Source: Borrelia sp. P9F1
GTDB taxonomy: Bacteria; Spirochaetota; Spirochaetia; Borreliales; Borreliaceae
Direction: 5' to 3'
DNA: 64,000 nt
Assembly: GCF_030436115.1 (NCBI RefSeq)
Contig: NZ_CP129407.1
Coordinates: forward strand, 403,346 to 467,345
A program made the translations under genes and the position numbers. The notes under the pieces are model-generated. The model saw only the letters and a list, made by a program, of their open reading frames with translations. It had not been told where the DNA came from and made no database searches. Shown in pieces: positions 20,399 through 28,691 of the stretch; the first letter of the stretch is position 1, and each line of letters starts with the position of its first letter.

Positions 20399-20583
20399 AT
20401 CCTCAAACCTCCTAGCCGCCAGCCTAATCGTATTGCGGTATAAAATTAAACCTTGATTTTTTTTATTAAAAATTAATAAAAATATGTTACAATTATTTTA
20501 AAGTTAAATCTATTAATCTGCCTTCCACTTGAACTTACTTTTTTGTTTCTAATTTATTTTATATTATTGAAGCTAATTTAACT
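20399..20583. promoter_or_regulatory. Divergent intergenic region fruA / 20584 gene
   Basis: 185 AT-rich bases between divergent genes. It must hold promoters for both sides. TTGAAC near 20528 followed by TTTATTTTATATT is a plausible promoter for the rightward operon; no clear operator or riboswitch was recognised. Confidence 0.4.
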
Positions 20584-21225
20584 ATGAAAAAAATACTAAA
20601 ACTTCGTTTTTTCTTGCTATGTTTTATGTTCCCATTTTTAAATGCAGAACAACAAAAAGATGAGATAAATAATGAAAAAAGCTTACCCTTAGAGGAACCA
20701 TCAAATAAAAATGAGTACAACTTTTTCTCCGTAGAGAGAGGATTTACTTATTCAACAGGAATAGGGCTTGGAACTGGGTTTTTCATAAATTCTAAAATAA
20801 ACCATTTAATATTTAGACCCTATTACATGTTTGCAACTAATCATTTTGATTTTCTAGCTGTGGTTATGATTACAATTAATGAAGACTATAACTTATCAAG
20901 AAAATTTAAGTATTCAAGCTCTTATATTGGCACGGGGGTCAATTGGCATATTGCAAATTTAGCAAGCAAAACAGAATATTTTTCATTGACCTTTGGCGTT
21001 GGGGGAAGATTTTACCTTTCAACAAACTTTATAGGCGACTTTAAATTCTATGGAAAAATGCCATATGTAGTAGAGCCATACACATTCTTTGAATTTTCCA
21101 CTAAAAACTCTATATCCCACCTGAGCCTATATTCAAGATTTGACTTTTTATTTCTTGATACATTCAACATTTCTTTTGATTTTGGACTTAGATACAATTT
21201 TGGAAATACGGAGATAAAATCATGA
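20584..21225 (+). CDS. Hypothetical outer-membrane-type protein
   Basis: 213 residues with signal peptide (ILKLRFFLLCFMFPFLNAEQ). The mature part alternates aromatic and polar residues (FIFRPYYMF-like stretches, SSSYIGTGVNWHI, GVGGRFYLSTNFIGD) and ends FDFGLRYNFGN, consistent with a small beta-barrel. I recognise no family. It is the first gene of a three-gene operon with four-base overlaps, followed by a nuclease and a membrane protein. Confidence 0.72.
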   Translation: MKKILKLRFFLLCFMFPFLNAEQQKDEINNEKSLPLEEPSNKNEYNFFSVERGFTYSTGIGLGTGFFINSKINHLIFRPYYMFATNHFDFLAVVMITINEDYNLSRKFKYSSSYIGTGVNWHIANLASKTEYFSLTFGVGGRFYLSTNFIGDFKFYGKMPYVVEPYTFFEFSTKNSISHLSLYSRFDFLFLDTFNISFDFGLRYNFGNTEIKS

Positions 21226-22103
21226 GACAAATATTAAGGTTTCTATTATGTTTCTACATATTAATTTTATTAGGCTTTTTATTCCTTCATCAAAATCCCA
21301 AAATTTTAAAGAACGTTAAAGAAATAGCTTCTGCTTACATAGAAACATTTAAAGATAAAATTCAGAGTCCTCAAAGTGCAATTAGGCTAGAAGGGAAGAA
21401 ACTCTTACCTAGGGGAGCCCTTACTACTCAAGTGCTAAATAAAAAATATTATTCTTTAGGGTATGCAGAGAGTGCAAGACAGGCAGAATGGGTGGCTTAT
21501 TATTTAAAAAGAGAAATGGTCGAACTGGCTTTAACATTACTAAAGGAGAAAAAGATAAAAAGAATTAATAAATTTTTTGAAGATAAAGACATTAAAGGGA
21601 TTAATCCAAAGTTAACTGATTACCTTAAGAGCGGGTATGACAGAGGACATATTGTAAGTTCTGCCGACATGTCTTTTTCTGAGGACGCAATGAAGGATAC
21701 CTATTTTTTATCAAACATATCTCCTCAAACAAGAGAATTTAATTCTGGAATTTGGCTAAAACTTGAAAAATTAGTCAGAGAATGGACCCTTTTAAAGGGG
21801 AAAGTTTACATTATTAGTGCTGGTATTCTAACAGAAAATAAGGGATTCATTGGGAAAAATAAGGTCTTGGTACCGAAAAATTTTTACAAAATAGTGCTAT
21901 CATTGAACAGTGATGATTCTTACGATATAGTCTCCTTCATTATCCCAAATGAAAAGGCTAGTGACTTGAATTTAAGAAATTATGTTGTGAGTGTTTATTC
22001 AATTGAAGAGAAAACCAGTATAGACTTTTTTGCAGAACTTGATTCTGGTGTTAAAGAAGTGATTAAAATGAAAAAAGATCCATATCGTTGGAAGTTTAGA
22101 TGA
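21222..22103 (+). CDS. nucA: DNA/RNA non-specific endonuclease, membrane-anchored or secreted
   Basis: 293-residue nuclease of the beta-beta-alpha metal family. The catalytic DRGH motif is seen in SGYDRGHIVSSADMSF at about residues 138-153, followed by FLSNISPQTREFNSGIWLKLE, in which the Asn is the metal ligand. One N-terminal hydrophobic segment (FLLCFYILILLGFLFL) exports or anchors the enzyme, so it probably works in the periplasm or outside. It overlaps both neighbours by four bases. A nutritional role (releasing nucleotides for salvage) is inferred. Confidence 0.9.
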   Translation: MRQILRFLLCFYILILLGFLFLHQNPKILKNVKEIASAYIETFKDKIQSPQSAIRLEGKKLLPRGALTTQVLNKKYYSLGYAESARQAEWVAYYLKREMVELALTLLKEKKIKRINKFFEDKDIKGINPKLTDYLKSGYDRGHIVSSADMSFSEDAMKDTYFLSNISPQTREFNSGIWLKLEKLVREWTLLKGKVYIISAGILTENKGFIGKNKVLVPKNFYKIVLSLNSDDSYDIVSFIIPNEKASDLNLRNYVVSVYSIEEKTSIDFFAELDSGVKEVIKMKKDPYRWKFR

Positions 22104-22870
22104 AAATAGCCTTTATTAGATTTAATATCTTCTTATTCACAATTTTTGCATTAGGAATAGCCGTAATATCAACATTGATGTATTTTGTAAACTTTAAAGT
22201 AGACTTTTATACTTATCTTGTAAAGAGTTACAACAGAAATTTACCAACCCTGATTAACAATTTTTTCATCTTCAGTATCGGAATAGTAGGTTCCGTTTGG
22301 ACATACATTAACTATAAAAGAACAAACAATATACAATTTGTATTCTTTTATTGCTTCATCTGCTTATACACATTCGAACCTCTCTCAATTCTTAAGTATT
22401 ACTTTTTAAATCATGAACTAAATTTAGGATTTTACTACTACATGAAAATTTACCATTTAATAACCGTATTTTCGTTGCTCAATTTATTTTTTCTAAGCCT
22501 ACATATATGCGATTTTCAAATAAAATCAATCACCTACACCATATATTTAATTTTCACTTTTTCAATTATCTATGTCTCTCTAGCTCCCATTAACGCATAT
22601 GAGCATACCAATATGAATGGTTCTCTTTTGGGAACAGAAAATCACAAATTTTATGTTAATTTGCTCCTAATACTTACATCAGCGAATTTTTTAGTAGCAT
22701 TTTTAAGAAAAAAAACCTCCAGCTATCTCCTCCTATTTATATCAATATCTTTAATAGTAATAGGGATATACTTAAAATTTATTGAAACCCCTTATTCTTG
22801 CATTCCAATCTCGATAGGAGCATCAATGTACTTAAAAGAATCCGGAAAGCTTTTCTTCTATTGGTTATGA
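22100..22870 (+). CDS. Multi-span membrane protein, unknown function
   Basis: 256 residues with about seven or eight hydrophobic segments spread over its length (for example FTIFALGIAVISTLMYFV, YTIYLIFTFSIIYVSLAP and LLLFISISLIVIGIYL). No charged motif or family is recognised. It is the last gene of the operon with the barrel-like protein and the nuclease and converges on the next gene. Confidence 0.7.
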   Translation: MKIAFIRFNIFLFTIFALGIAVISTLMYFVNFKVDFYTYLVKSYNRNLPTLINNFFIFSIGIVGSVWTYINYKRTNNIQFVFFYCFICLYTFEPLSILKYYFLNHELNLGFYYYMKIYHLITVFSLLNLFFLSLHICDFQIKSITYTIYLIFTFSIIYVSLAPINAYEHTNMNGSLLGTENHKFYVNLLLILTSANFLVAFLRKKTSSYLLLFISISLIVIGIYLKFIETPYSCIPISIGASMYLKESGKLFFYWL

Positions 22871-22879
22871 ACTTTAATT

Positions 22880-23473
22880 TCAGCACACAACAAGAGATAT
22901 TATTGACACACCCACAGGCAGAAATAAGTTGTCATATTTTTTAAAATCGAAAAGTTCAACAATAACAGCTCCCAATGCAACAACAGATGCTAATATCAAA
23001 TCTGGGAAGAAACAATAACAGACAATAAAAGAGACTAAAAAAATAACAACACTACCAGAAAATGTCTTATTGTTTACAAGTTTAAAAGAAGGAACTATCT
23101 TTCCAAAAAGACTTGCAAGCCCATCACCAAGACAGGCTGAAAATATTCCAATATGATTAAAAGGCTCCGGTATAAGATAATATGTGAAAAATATACTCAC
23201 TACTAAAAATATGGGCGAGAGCGCTATTTTACAAGAAGACATTTCTCTGGTCTTTAGCATGATTCCTGATATATATCGCAGCAAGGGTAAGTTTATTTTC
23301 ATGAGTCTACACATTTCCGAAATTAGGTACATAATCACAAAAAATAAACTAGATGCTAACCCTAACCAAAAATTTATTTTATAAAACAACAAAAATATTA
23401 AAGTAGAGATATGAAAAAATTTTCTACAAATTTCATATTTGATATTTTCCTCAAAAAAAATTCGACCAAACAT
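22880..23473 (-). CDS. Dolichol kinase/phytol kinase-like membrane protein
   Basis: 197 residues, mostly hydrophobic, with about six spans. It shows the pattern of the dolichol kinase/VTE5 family of CTP-dependent lipid kinases: N-terminal RKFFHIS, central SACLGDGLASLFGK and NKTFSGSVVIFLVSF, and ALGAVIVELFDF near the end. A polyprenol or related lipid kinase is the likely role, but the substrate is not shown by the sequence. Its ATG overlaps the stop of the isomerase gene upstream by one base, so the two are co-translated. Confidence 0.7.
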   Translation of the reverse strand: MFGRIFFEENIKYEICRKFFHISTLIFLLFYKINFWLGLASSLFFVIMYLISEMCRLMKINLPLLRYISGIMLKTREMSSCKIALSPIFLVVSIFFTYYLIPEPFNHIGIFSACLGDGLASLFGKIVPSFKLVNNKTFSGSVVIFLVSFIVCYCFFPDLILASVVALGAVIVELFDFKKYDNLFLPVGVSIISLVVC

Positions 23474-24498
23474 TAATTGATCTTCCTTACAATAATATTA
23501 AATTTTAAAAAAGAATTTGGTTTTATAACCTCACCAATACCCTTATCCCCATAAGCAAAACTTGGTGGAATTATTACCGTCCTTTCCTCTCCTTCATGCA
23601 TATCCTCCAGCATTATGTCCCAACCCCTAATTACTTGCCCGCTACCAACCACAACCTTAATCGGCTCTCCTCTCTCAATTGAACTGTCAAACTTTGCTCC
23701 ACTTAGTAAAAATCCTTCATAGTCTACTCTTAAAACATCGCCCTTTTTAATACCCCTCCCCTTTCCTTGCCTATCAATCTTATAGAAAATGCCATTGCTA
23801 TCCTTTTGGTAATCTCTATAATTCTCATAAATCATTTCAAGTTGGGAAGATATGTATTTTTCAGCCTCTTCTATCCTACTTGATTCATAACTTTTCTTTA
23901 ACTTTACAAATTCTTCATCACTGACCTTAAAGGCTTCAGCCTCAGCACCAACACGAGTAATTTCCACTCTCTCTATTTTATCTCCCTGATTTATACCATA
24001 AACCGTATCCATTCCTGAAACCACCTTGCCAAAAATTGAATGCTTAGAATCAAGATAAGAAAGCTTGTCTGAGAGAGTAATAAAAAACTGACTTCCATTG
24101 GTATCAACTCCTGAATTAGCCATAGAAACAATTCCTTCTGAATTGTGACTCAACCCCCTACCCAGCTCATCTGGGAAAGAATAACCTGGTCCCCCAGTAC
24201 CCGTTCCTGTAGGATCTCCTGTTTGAACAACAAATCCATCAATTACTCTATGGAAAATAATATTTTCAAAATAAGGACCGTTTGTAACAGAATTATTAAT
24301 CAGGCCCTCACTAAGACCAATAAAATTCATAACTGTCAAAGGAGCAATTTTGTAATAAAGCTCTATTTTTATATTGCCTTTATTTGTATAAATTGATGCA
24401 AATATCCCATTACCATCCACTGCACTTTCCTTTTTATTAATACAACTCATTAAAAATAAAATAAACAAAAGATAAAATAAACACGTCCTCACAAACAT
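23473..24498 (-). CDS. Two-domain peptidyl-prolyl isomerase (cyclophilin + FKBP), lipoprotein
   Basis: 341-residue protein-folding catalyst. The start at MFVRTCLFYLLFILFLMSC is chosen because GGGAGAAGGAAG lies directly upstream and the leader then ends in lipobox LMSC. A complete cyclophilin domain spans about residues 30-190 (FHRVIDGFVVQTGDP, NGSQFFITL, HSIFGKVVSGMD). An FKBP domain follows at about 240-341 (VRVDY-like LRVDYEGFLLSGAKFDSS, GSGQVIRGWDIML, PPSFAYGDKG). A linker with Glu/Lys-rich helix joins them. Lipidation places it at a membrane surface facing the periplasm. Confidence 0.93.
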   Translation of the reverse strand: MFVRTCLFYLLFILFLMSCINKKESAVDGNGIFASIYTNKGNIKIELYYKIAPLTVMNFIGLSEGLINNSVTNGPYFENIIFHRVIDGFVVQTGDPTGTGTGGPGYSFPDELGRGLSHNSEGIVSMANSGVDTNGSQFFITLSDKLSYLDSKHSIFGKVVSGMDTVYGINQGDKIERVEITRVGAEAEAFKVSDEEFVKLKKSYESSRIEEAEKYISSQLEMIYENYRDYQKDSNGIFYKIDRQGKGRGIKKGDVLRVDYEGFLLSGAKFDSSIERGEPIKVVVGSGQVIRGWDIMLEDMHEGEERTVIIPPSFAYGDKGIGEVIKPNSFLKFNIIVRKIN

Positions 24499-24639
24499 CT
24501 TCCTTCTCCCGATATTAAATAAAATTACCAGTTTCAATTCTATAATTATTTTATAAAATTTGTAAAATTAACTAGAAATTTATCATAATTAAGTAATATT
24601 TGATTAATAGGAAAGGGTATAAGGTTTGGGTCTAGTTAA

Positions 24640-25500
24640 ATGCTAAGTGTCAGCGATGAACTGCTTCTAAAATTCTGCAGTTTTGTATACGAAAATAGCG
24701 GTATTCGTTTTGATGAAAAGAACAAGGTTGTACTCAAGGGTCGTATTAACGATGCTATGCACGAGCTTGAAAATGTTAACACGCCAAGTCAGTTATATGA
24801 TTTAATTCTTTCTGACAGTCTTAAAAGGGATTATTTCTTGGACCTTGTGACAACAAACCTAACACGATTTTTTAGAAACGAAGCTCATTTTCAGACCTTT
24901 GAAAGATTTATAGTTCCAAATTTAGTAAAAATTAAAAATAAGGAGAACAAAAAAAAAATTGTTGTATGGTCTGCTGGTTGTTCAAGTGGAGAAGAACCGT
25001 ATTCATTAGCATTTGTTCTTAAATCTAATCTTCCGGAAAGCTTTGATTTTGTTGTCATCGCATCTGATTTAAGCCTAAAATCTCTGATGATAGCAAGAGA
25101 AGGTTACTACTCTGCTCAAAAGTGTGAACACATTCCAATAAAATACAAAAAATATACAACACCACACATGGATGGATACAGGGTAACGTCTGATATTAAG
25201 AAACACATACGTTTTGATTATCATAACTTGAATTTTGAAAGTGGATTTTTAAATATTGATGTCGTTTTTTGCAGAAATGTGCTCATATATTTCGATGAAA
25301 AATCTAAAATACAAGTTTTGAAAAAGTTTTACTCCTCTATGTCCTTAAAGAGTTACTTGTTTATTGGACACTCAGAATCGCTGTTTGGCCTTGATCTTCC
25401 TTTTAAATTTTTAAAAACACCTTGGGCCATAATATACGAAAAAGACGCACAAAGTACTCCAAAAGCAAAATTGCAATTCCAACCCAAGTATAGGTTATAA
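24640..25500 (+). CDS. cheR: Chemoreceptor glutamate methyltransferase CheR
   Basis: Methylates glutamates on chemoreceptors using S-adenosylmethionine. The 286 residues have the N-terminal helical domain and then TTNLTRFFRNEAHFQ (CheR signature), the SAM-binding VWSAGCSSGEEPYSLAF at about residues 109-125, and VFCRNVLIYFDEKSK followed by FIGHSESLFGL. It is the first gene of a rightward run with cheB. Confidence 0.96.
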   Translation: MLSVSDELLLKFCSFVYENSGIRFDEKNKVVLKGRINDAMHELENVNTPSQLYDLILSDSLKRDYFLDLVTTNLTRFFRNEAHFQTFERFIVPNLVKIKNKENKKKIVVWSAGCSSGEEPYSLAFVLKSNLPESFDFVVIASDLSLKSLMIAREGYYSAQKCEHIPIKYKKYTTPHMDGYRVTSDIKKHIRFDYHNLNFESGFLNIDVVFCRNVLIYFDEKSKIQVLKKFYSSMSLKSYLFIGHSESLFGLDLPFKFLKTPWAIIYEKDAQSTPKAKLQFQPKYRL

Positions 25501-25535
25501 TTTGATCAACACGAGTTTATAGGAGCAAGGCACAA

Positions 25536-26696
25536 ATGAGAACAAGAATTTATGTGCTTGTTATTGAAGATTCTGCTATTAATAGAAAAACCATATCGGA
25601 TATCATTAATTCGTCTTTAAAACTTGAAGTTATTGCAACTGCGTCTAACGGAGAATTTGCCCTTAAGAAGCTCAGTAAACATCCCGATGTCATATTATTC
25701 AGTCTGGAAACAGAAACAATAAAGGAAATTGCATTTTTACAAGCAAAGAAAAACATTGATAACAAGATTCCTGTTGTCGTTCTGTCATCAAGCGAAGATA
25801 TAGCAAAAGATGCACTCCTAAGGGGAGCAGATGATTTTATCATCAAATCTGATGCTGGCATAGAATGTATAAAAGATCAAATTATTGATTTACTCTCTGC
25901 TTACGGAACAAAGGCTATAAAAAGCAAAATTATCCATAATACTAATTTAAAATTAAAAACAAATAAAGTTGTCACAAGTGGTGTAGCCAACGAAGAAGCT
26001 TTAAATACATCAAACACAATGGATGAAAATTTAATAATTCAAAAAGATAAAATCGAAAGTGAAATTCTTGATAAAGAAATAATATTAGATGAAAAAGATT
26101 TAAAAAAACTTAAAAATAGAAAATTCGATATAGTAGCCATTGGAATATCTACAGGAGGACCTGTTGCATTAAAGACTATATTGCCAGAAATCCCAGATAA
26201 TTTTCCTATACCAATAATAATTGTTCAACATATGCCAAAGGGATTTACGTCAGAATTTGCAAGAAGTCTTGATAACATCTGCAACTTGGCTGTAAAGGAA
26301 ACAAGTAATAAAGAAATACCAAAAAAGGGATTCATATACATAAGCTCCAGTGGGTACCACACTAGAATTAACAAAGTCAATGACAATTATCAAATAGAAG
26401 TGTTTGACGATAAAAACGTAAACGGACACAAGCCATCTATTGGAGTATTGTTTAAATCCATATCTGAAAATGTGAAAGAGAAAGCAATAGCCTTTATAAT
26501 GACGGGAATGGGAAGTGATGGATCCAGGGAAATTGGAGAGATTAAGAAGGCTGGGGGTCTCACTTTCGCTCAAGATAAAGAAAGTTCTGTCGTTTTTGGT
26601 ATGTCAAAAATCGCAATAGAAGAAAATAATGTAGACTATATAGTTTCAATAAACCATGTGGTAAAATTGTTGAAGGCTATTTTGATTGATGATTGA
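25536..26696 (+). CDS. cheB: Chemoreceptor methylesterase CheB with degenerate receiver
   Basis: Removes methyl groups from chemoreceptors. 386 residues, GGAG before the ATG. N-terminal receiver domain at 1-120 and C-terminal esterase at about 195-385. The esterase triad is present: Ser in GISTGGPVALK, His in VQHMPKGF and Asp in TGMGSDGSR. In the receiver the acidic pair Glu11-Asp12 and Lys in IIKSDAG are seen, but the usual phospho-acceptor Asp is Ser56 (PDVILFSLETE, codon 25701-25703). Regulation by CheA phosphorylation is therefore doubtful for this copy. Confidence 0.95.
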   Translation: MRTRIYVLVIEDSAINRKTISDIINSSLKLEVIATASNGEFALKKLSKHPDVILFSLETETIKEIAFLQAKKNIDNKIPVVVLSSSEDIAKDALLRGADDFIIKSDAGIECIKDQIIDLLSAYGTKAIKSKIIHNTNLKLKTNKVVTSGVANEEALNTSNTMDENLIIQKDKIESEILDKEIILDEKDLKKLKNRKFDIVAIGISTGGPVALKTILPEIPDNFPIPIIIVQHMPKGFTSEFARSLDNICNLAVKETSNKEIPKKGFIYISSSGYHTRINKVNDNYQIEVFDDKNVNGHKPSIGVLFKSISENVKEKAIAFIMTGMGSDGSREIGEIKKAGGLTFAQDKESSVVFGMSKIAIEENNVDYIVSINHVVKLLKAILIDD

Positions 26697-26718
26697 AGTT
26701 TTAAGATGAGGATATTCT

Positions 26719-27927
26719 TTGGATATTAGAGAAGAGGGCACTGAGGATTGTTTTTCGCATGTTAGCACTCTTGATGTTGATAGTGATAGGGTGTACATAT
26801 TAGGGACGGCACATGTGTCAAAGAAGAGTTCACAAGACACGGCTGCCTTGATTGAAAAACTAAAACCATCCTTTGTTGCTGTCGAACTTGACGAAGCACG
26901 CTGTAATGCAATTCTGGACACGGACGAGCATAGGAAGTGGCAAGATCTAGATATATATGAAGCAATAAGGCAAGGAAAAGCATTTTTATTAATAGTTCAA
27001 ATAGTGCTAAGTAATTTCCAAAAAAAGTTAGCAAAAGAACAAGGGATTAGTCCTGGAGAGGAAATGAAAACAGCTATTTTGAAGGCTAGAGAGCACAATA
27101 TTCCAGTAATACTAGCAGACAGAAAAGTTGAGATAACGCTAAAGAGGGCTTGGAATTGTGTTCCATTTATAGAAAAAATCAAAATAATATCAAGCCTGTT
27201 CTCATTTTCAGATGCGAAAGTAACAGCAGCCGAAATTGAGAAATTAAAAGAACAAGATGCTCTCTCAAGTATGATGGAAGAACTTGCAAAAGAAATTCCT
27301 ACCGTTAAGAAAGTTTTAATTGACGAAAGAGATGAGTTTATAGCAAGTAAAATACTTGAGGGTTCGGGTACGATTTTTGCGGTTGTCGGAGCTGGACATG
27401 TAAAGGGTATAGTAGCAAATTTGAGGAGCATGAAAGAAAACAAGAAAACAATAGACATTGGTGCTCTATGCAACATACCTAAGAAGATTTTCTCATTGGG
27501 CAAATTTGTATCTTACTTAATTCCGATTTTAGTCATTGCACTAATAGCGAGCTCGTTTTATTTTAAGGGATTTGATTTTGCCTATAAGAATTTAGAACTT
27601 TGGATATTGTTTAATGCTTCGTTTGCAGGTCTCGCCGCTATCCTCTTAGGAGCCAACCTCATAACAATATTTACAGCTTCAATTGGCGCTCCAATATTTT
27701 CTCTGATTCCATTTATTGGCACAGGTATGGTTGCAGGGCTTGTTGAAGCTTACATAAATAAACCAAAAATAAAAGACTTTGAAGACCTACAAGAAGATTT
27801 AACTAACATAAGGGGATACTTTAAGAATAAGGTTACAAAAATTTTATTGATAGTGTTCTTTGTCAACATTGGCTCTTCTATTGGAACAATTGTTGGTCTT
27901 AAATTTTTGTTCAATATTTTCAGCTAA
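26719..27927 (+). CDS. TraB/PrgY-family membrane protein
   Basis: 402 residues starting with TTG (GAGG eight bases upstream). The N-terminal 250 residues are the TraB/GumN-type domain with YILGTAHVSKKS, FVAVELDEARC, EREH-like KAREHNIPVILADR and VVGAGHVKGI. The C-terminal part has three or four membrane spans (LIPILVIALIASSFYF, FNASFAGLAAILLGANLI, LLIVFFVNIGSSIGTIVG). Relatives include the enterococcal pheromone-shutdown protein PrgY, but the role in spirochaetes is not established. It lies between cheB and adk. Confidence 0.88.
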   Translation: MDIREEGTEDCFSHVSTLDVDSDRVYILGTAHVSKKSSQDTAALIEKLKPSFVAVELDEARCNAILDTDEHRKWQDLDIYEAIRQGKAFLLIVQIVLSNFQKKLAKEQGISPGEEMKTAILKAREHNIPVILADRKVEITLKRAWNCVPFIEKIKIISSLFSFSDAKVTAAEIEKLKEQDALSSMMEELAKEIPTVKKVLIDERDEFIASKILEGSGTIFAVVGAGHVKGIVANLRSMKENKKTIDIGALCNIPKKIFSLGKFVSYLIPILVIALIASSFYFKGFDFAYKNLELWILFNASFAGLAAILLGANLITIFTASIGAPIFSLIPFIGTGMVAGLVEAYINKPKIKDFEDLQEDLTNIRGYFKNKVTKILLIVFFVNIGSSIGTIVGLKFLFNIFS

Positions 27928-27959
27928 ACATTAAGAGTAAGGACTACAGGAGTTGAATC

Positions 27960-28586
27960 ATGAAACTTGTTTTTTTAGGATCCCCAGGTTCTGGTAAGGG
28001 CACAATCGCTAAGATCATTTTAAAAAAGTTAAACTATTATCACATTTCAACAGGGGATCTATTCAGAGAAGAGATCACACATTCTACTCTACTTGGCAAG
28101 GAAATAAAACGAATAGTTGAAAGCGGAAGATTGGTTCCCGATTCAATCACGATTAAACTTGTTAAAGACAAAATTAATACCCTTGACAGCCCAGATAATT
28201 TTATTCTTGATGGTTTCCCAAGAAATATCGGGCAAGCTCAGGCTTTAGATGAATTCTTGCAGAATTTTAAAATTATAAATTTTTTAATTGATGAAGAGAT
28301 CCTCATTAAAAGACTTTCCGGAAGAAGAATATGCAAATCCTGCGGTGGAATATTTAACATATACACACTTCCCACAAAAGAAAAGGGAGTTTGTGATTTT
28401 TGCAAAGACACTCTTTATCAGCGAAAAGATGATACAGAAGAGTCTTTAAAAGTAAGACTTAAAGAATATCACTTGCAAACAAAGCCATTAATAGATTTCT
28501 ACTCAATTAGCAATAGACTTCACAACATAGATGCATCCGAAAATGTTGATGAGGTGGAAAAAAATTTGATGAAAATAATAAAATAG
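27960..28586 (+). CDS. adk: Adenylate kinase, zinc-LID type
   Basis: Makes two ADP from ATP and AMP. 208 residues. P-loop GSPGSGKGT at residues 7-15, AMP-binding STGDLFREEI and LDGFPRNIGQAQAL. The LID at about 125-160 has four cysteines (CKSC and CDFC), which bind zinc in relatives. The last about 30 codons are duplicated just downstream (see repeat). The next gene lies in the same frame after the TAG stop, with no other stop between. Confidence 0.97.
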   Translation: MKLVFLGSPGSGKGTIAKIILKKLNYYHISTGDLFREEITHSTLLGKEIKRIVESGRLVPDSITIKLVKDKINTLDSPDNFILDGFPRNIGQAQALDEFLQNFKIINFLIDEEILIKRLSGRRICKSCGGIFNIYTLPTKEKGVCDFCKDTLYQRKDDTEESLKVRLKEYHLQTKPLIDFYSISNRLHNIDASENVDEVEKNLMKIIK

Positions 28587-28688
28587 CTTAATAAGAGTAT
28601 TCTTGCAAAAAGGCCACTAACAGATTTCTACTCAATTAACATTGAACTTCACAACATAGATGTATCTGAAAATGTTGATGAGGTGGAA
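28472..28688 (+). repeat. Tandem partial duplication of the adk 3' end
   Basis: An 88-base segment of adk (28472-28559) recurs as an 87-base copy at 28602-28688 with about ten substitutions and one indel. The second copy ends three bases before the ATG of the porin gene, and its GAGGTGG is the best ribosome binding site for that gene. The second copy is an open frame without a start codon and encodes the same peptide pattern as the adk tail (DFYSI..LHNID.SENVDEVE). Confidence 0.92.
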
Positions 28689-28691
28689 GAT

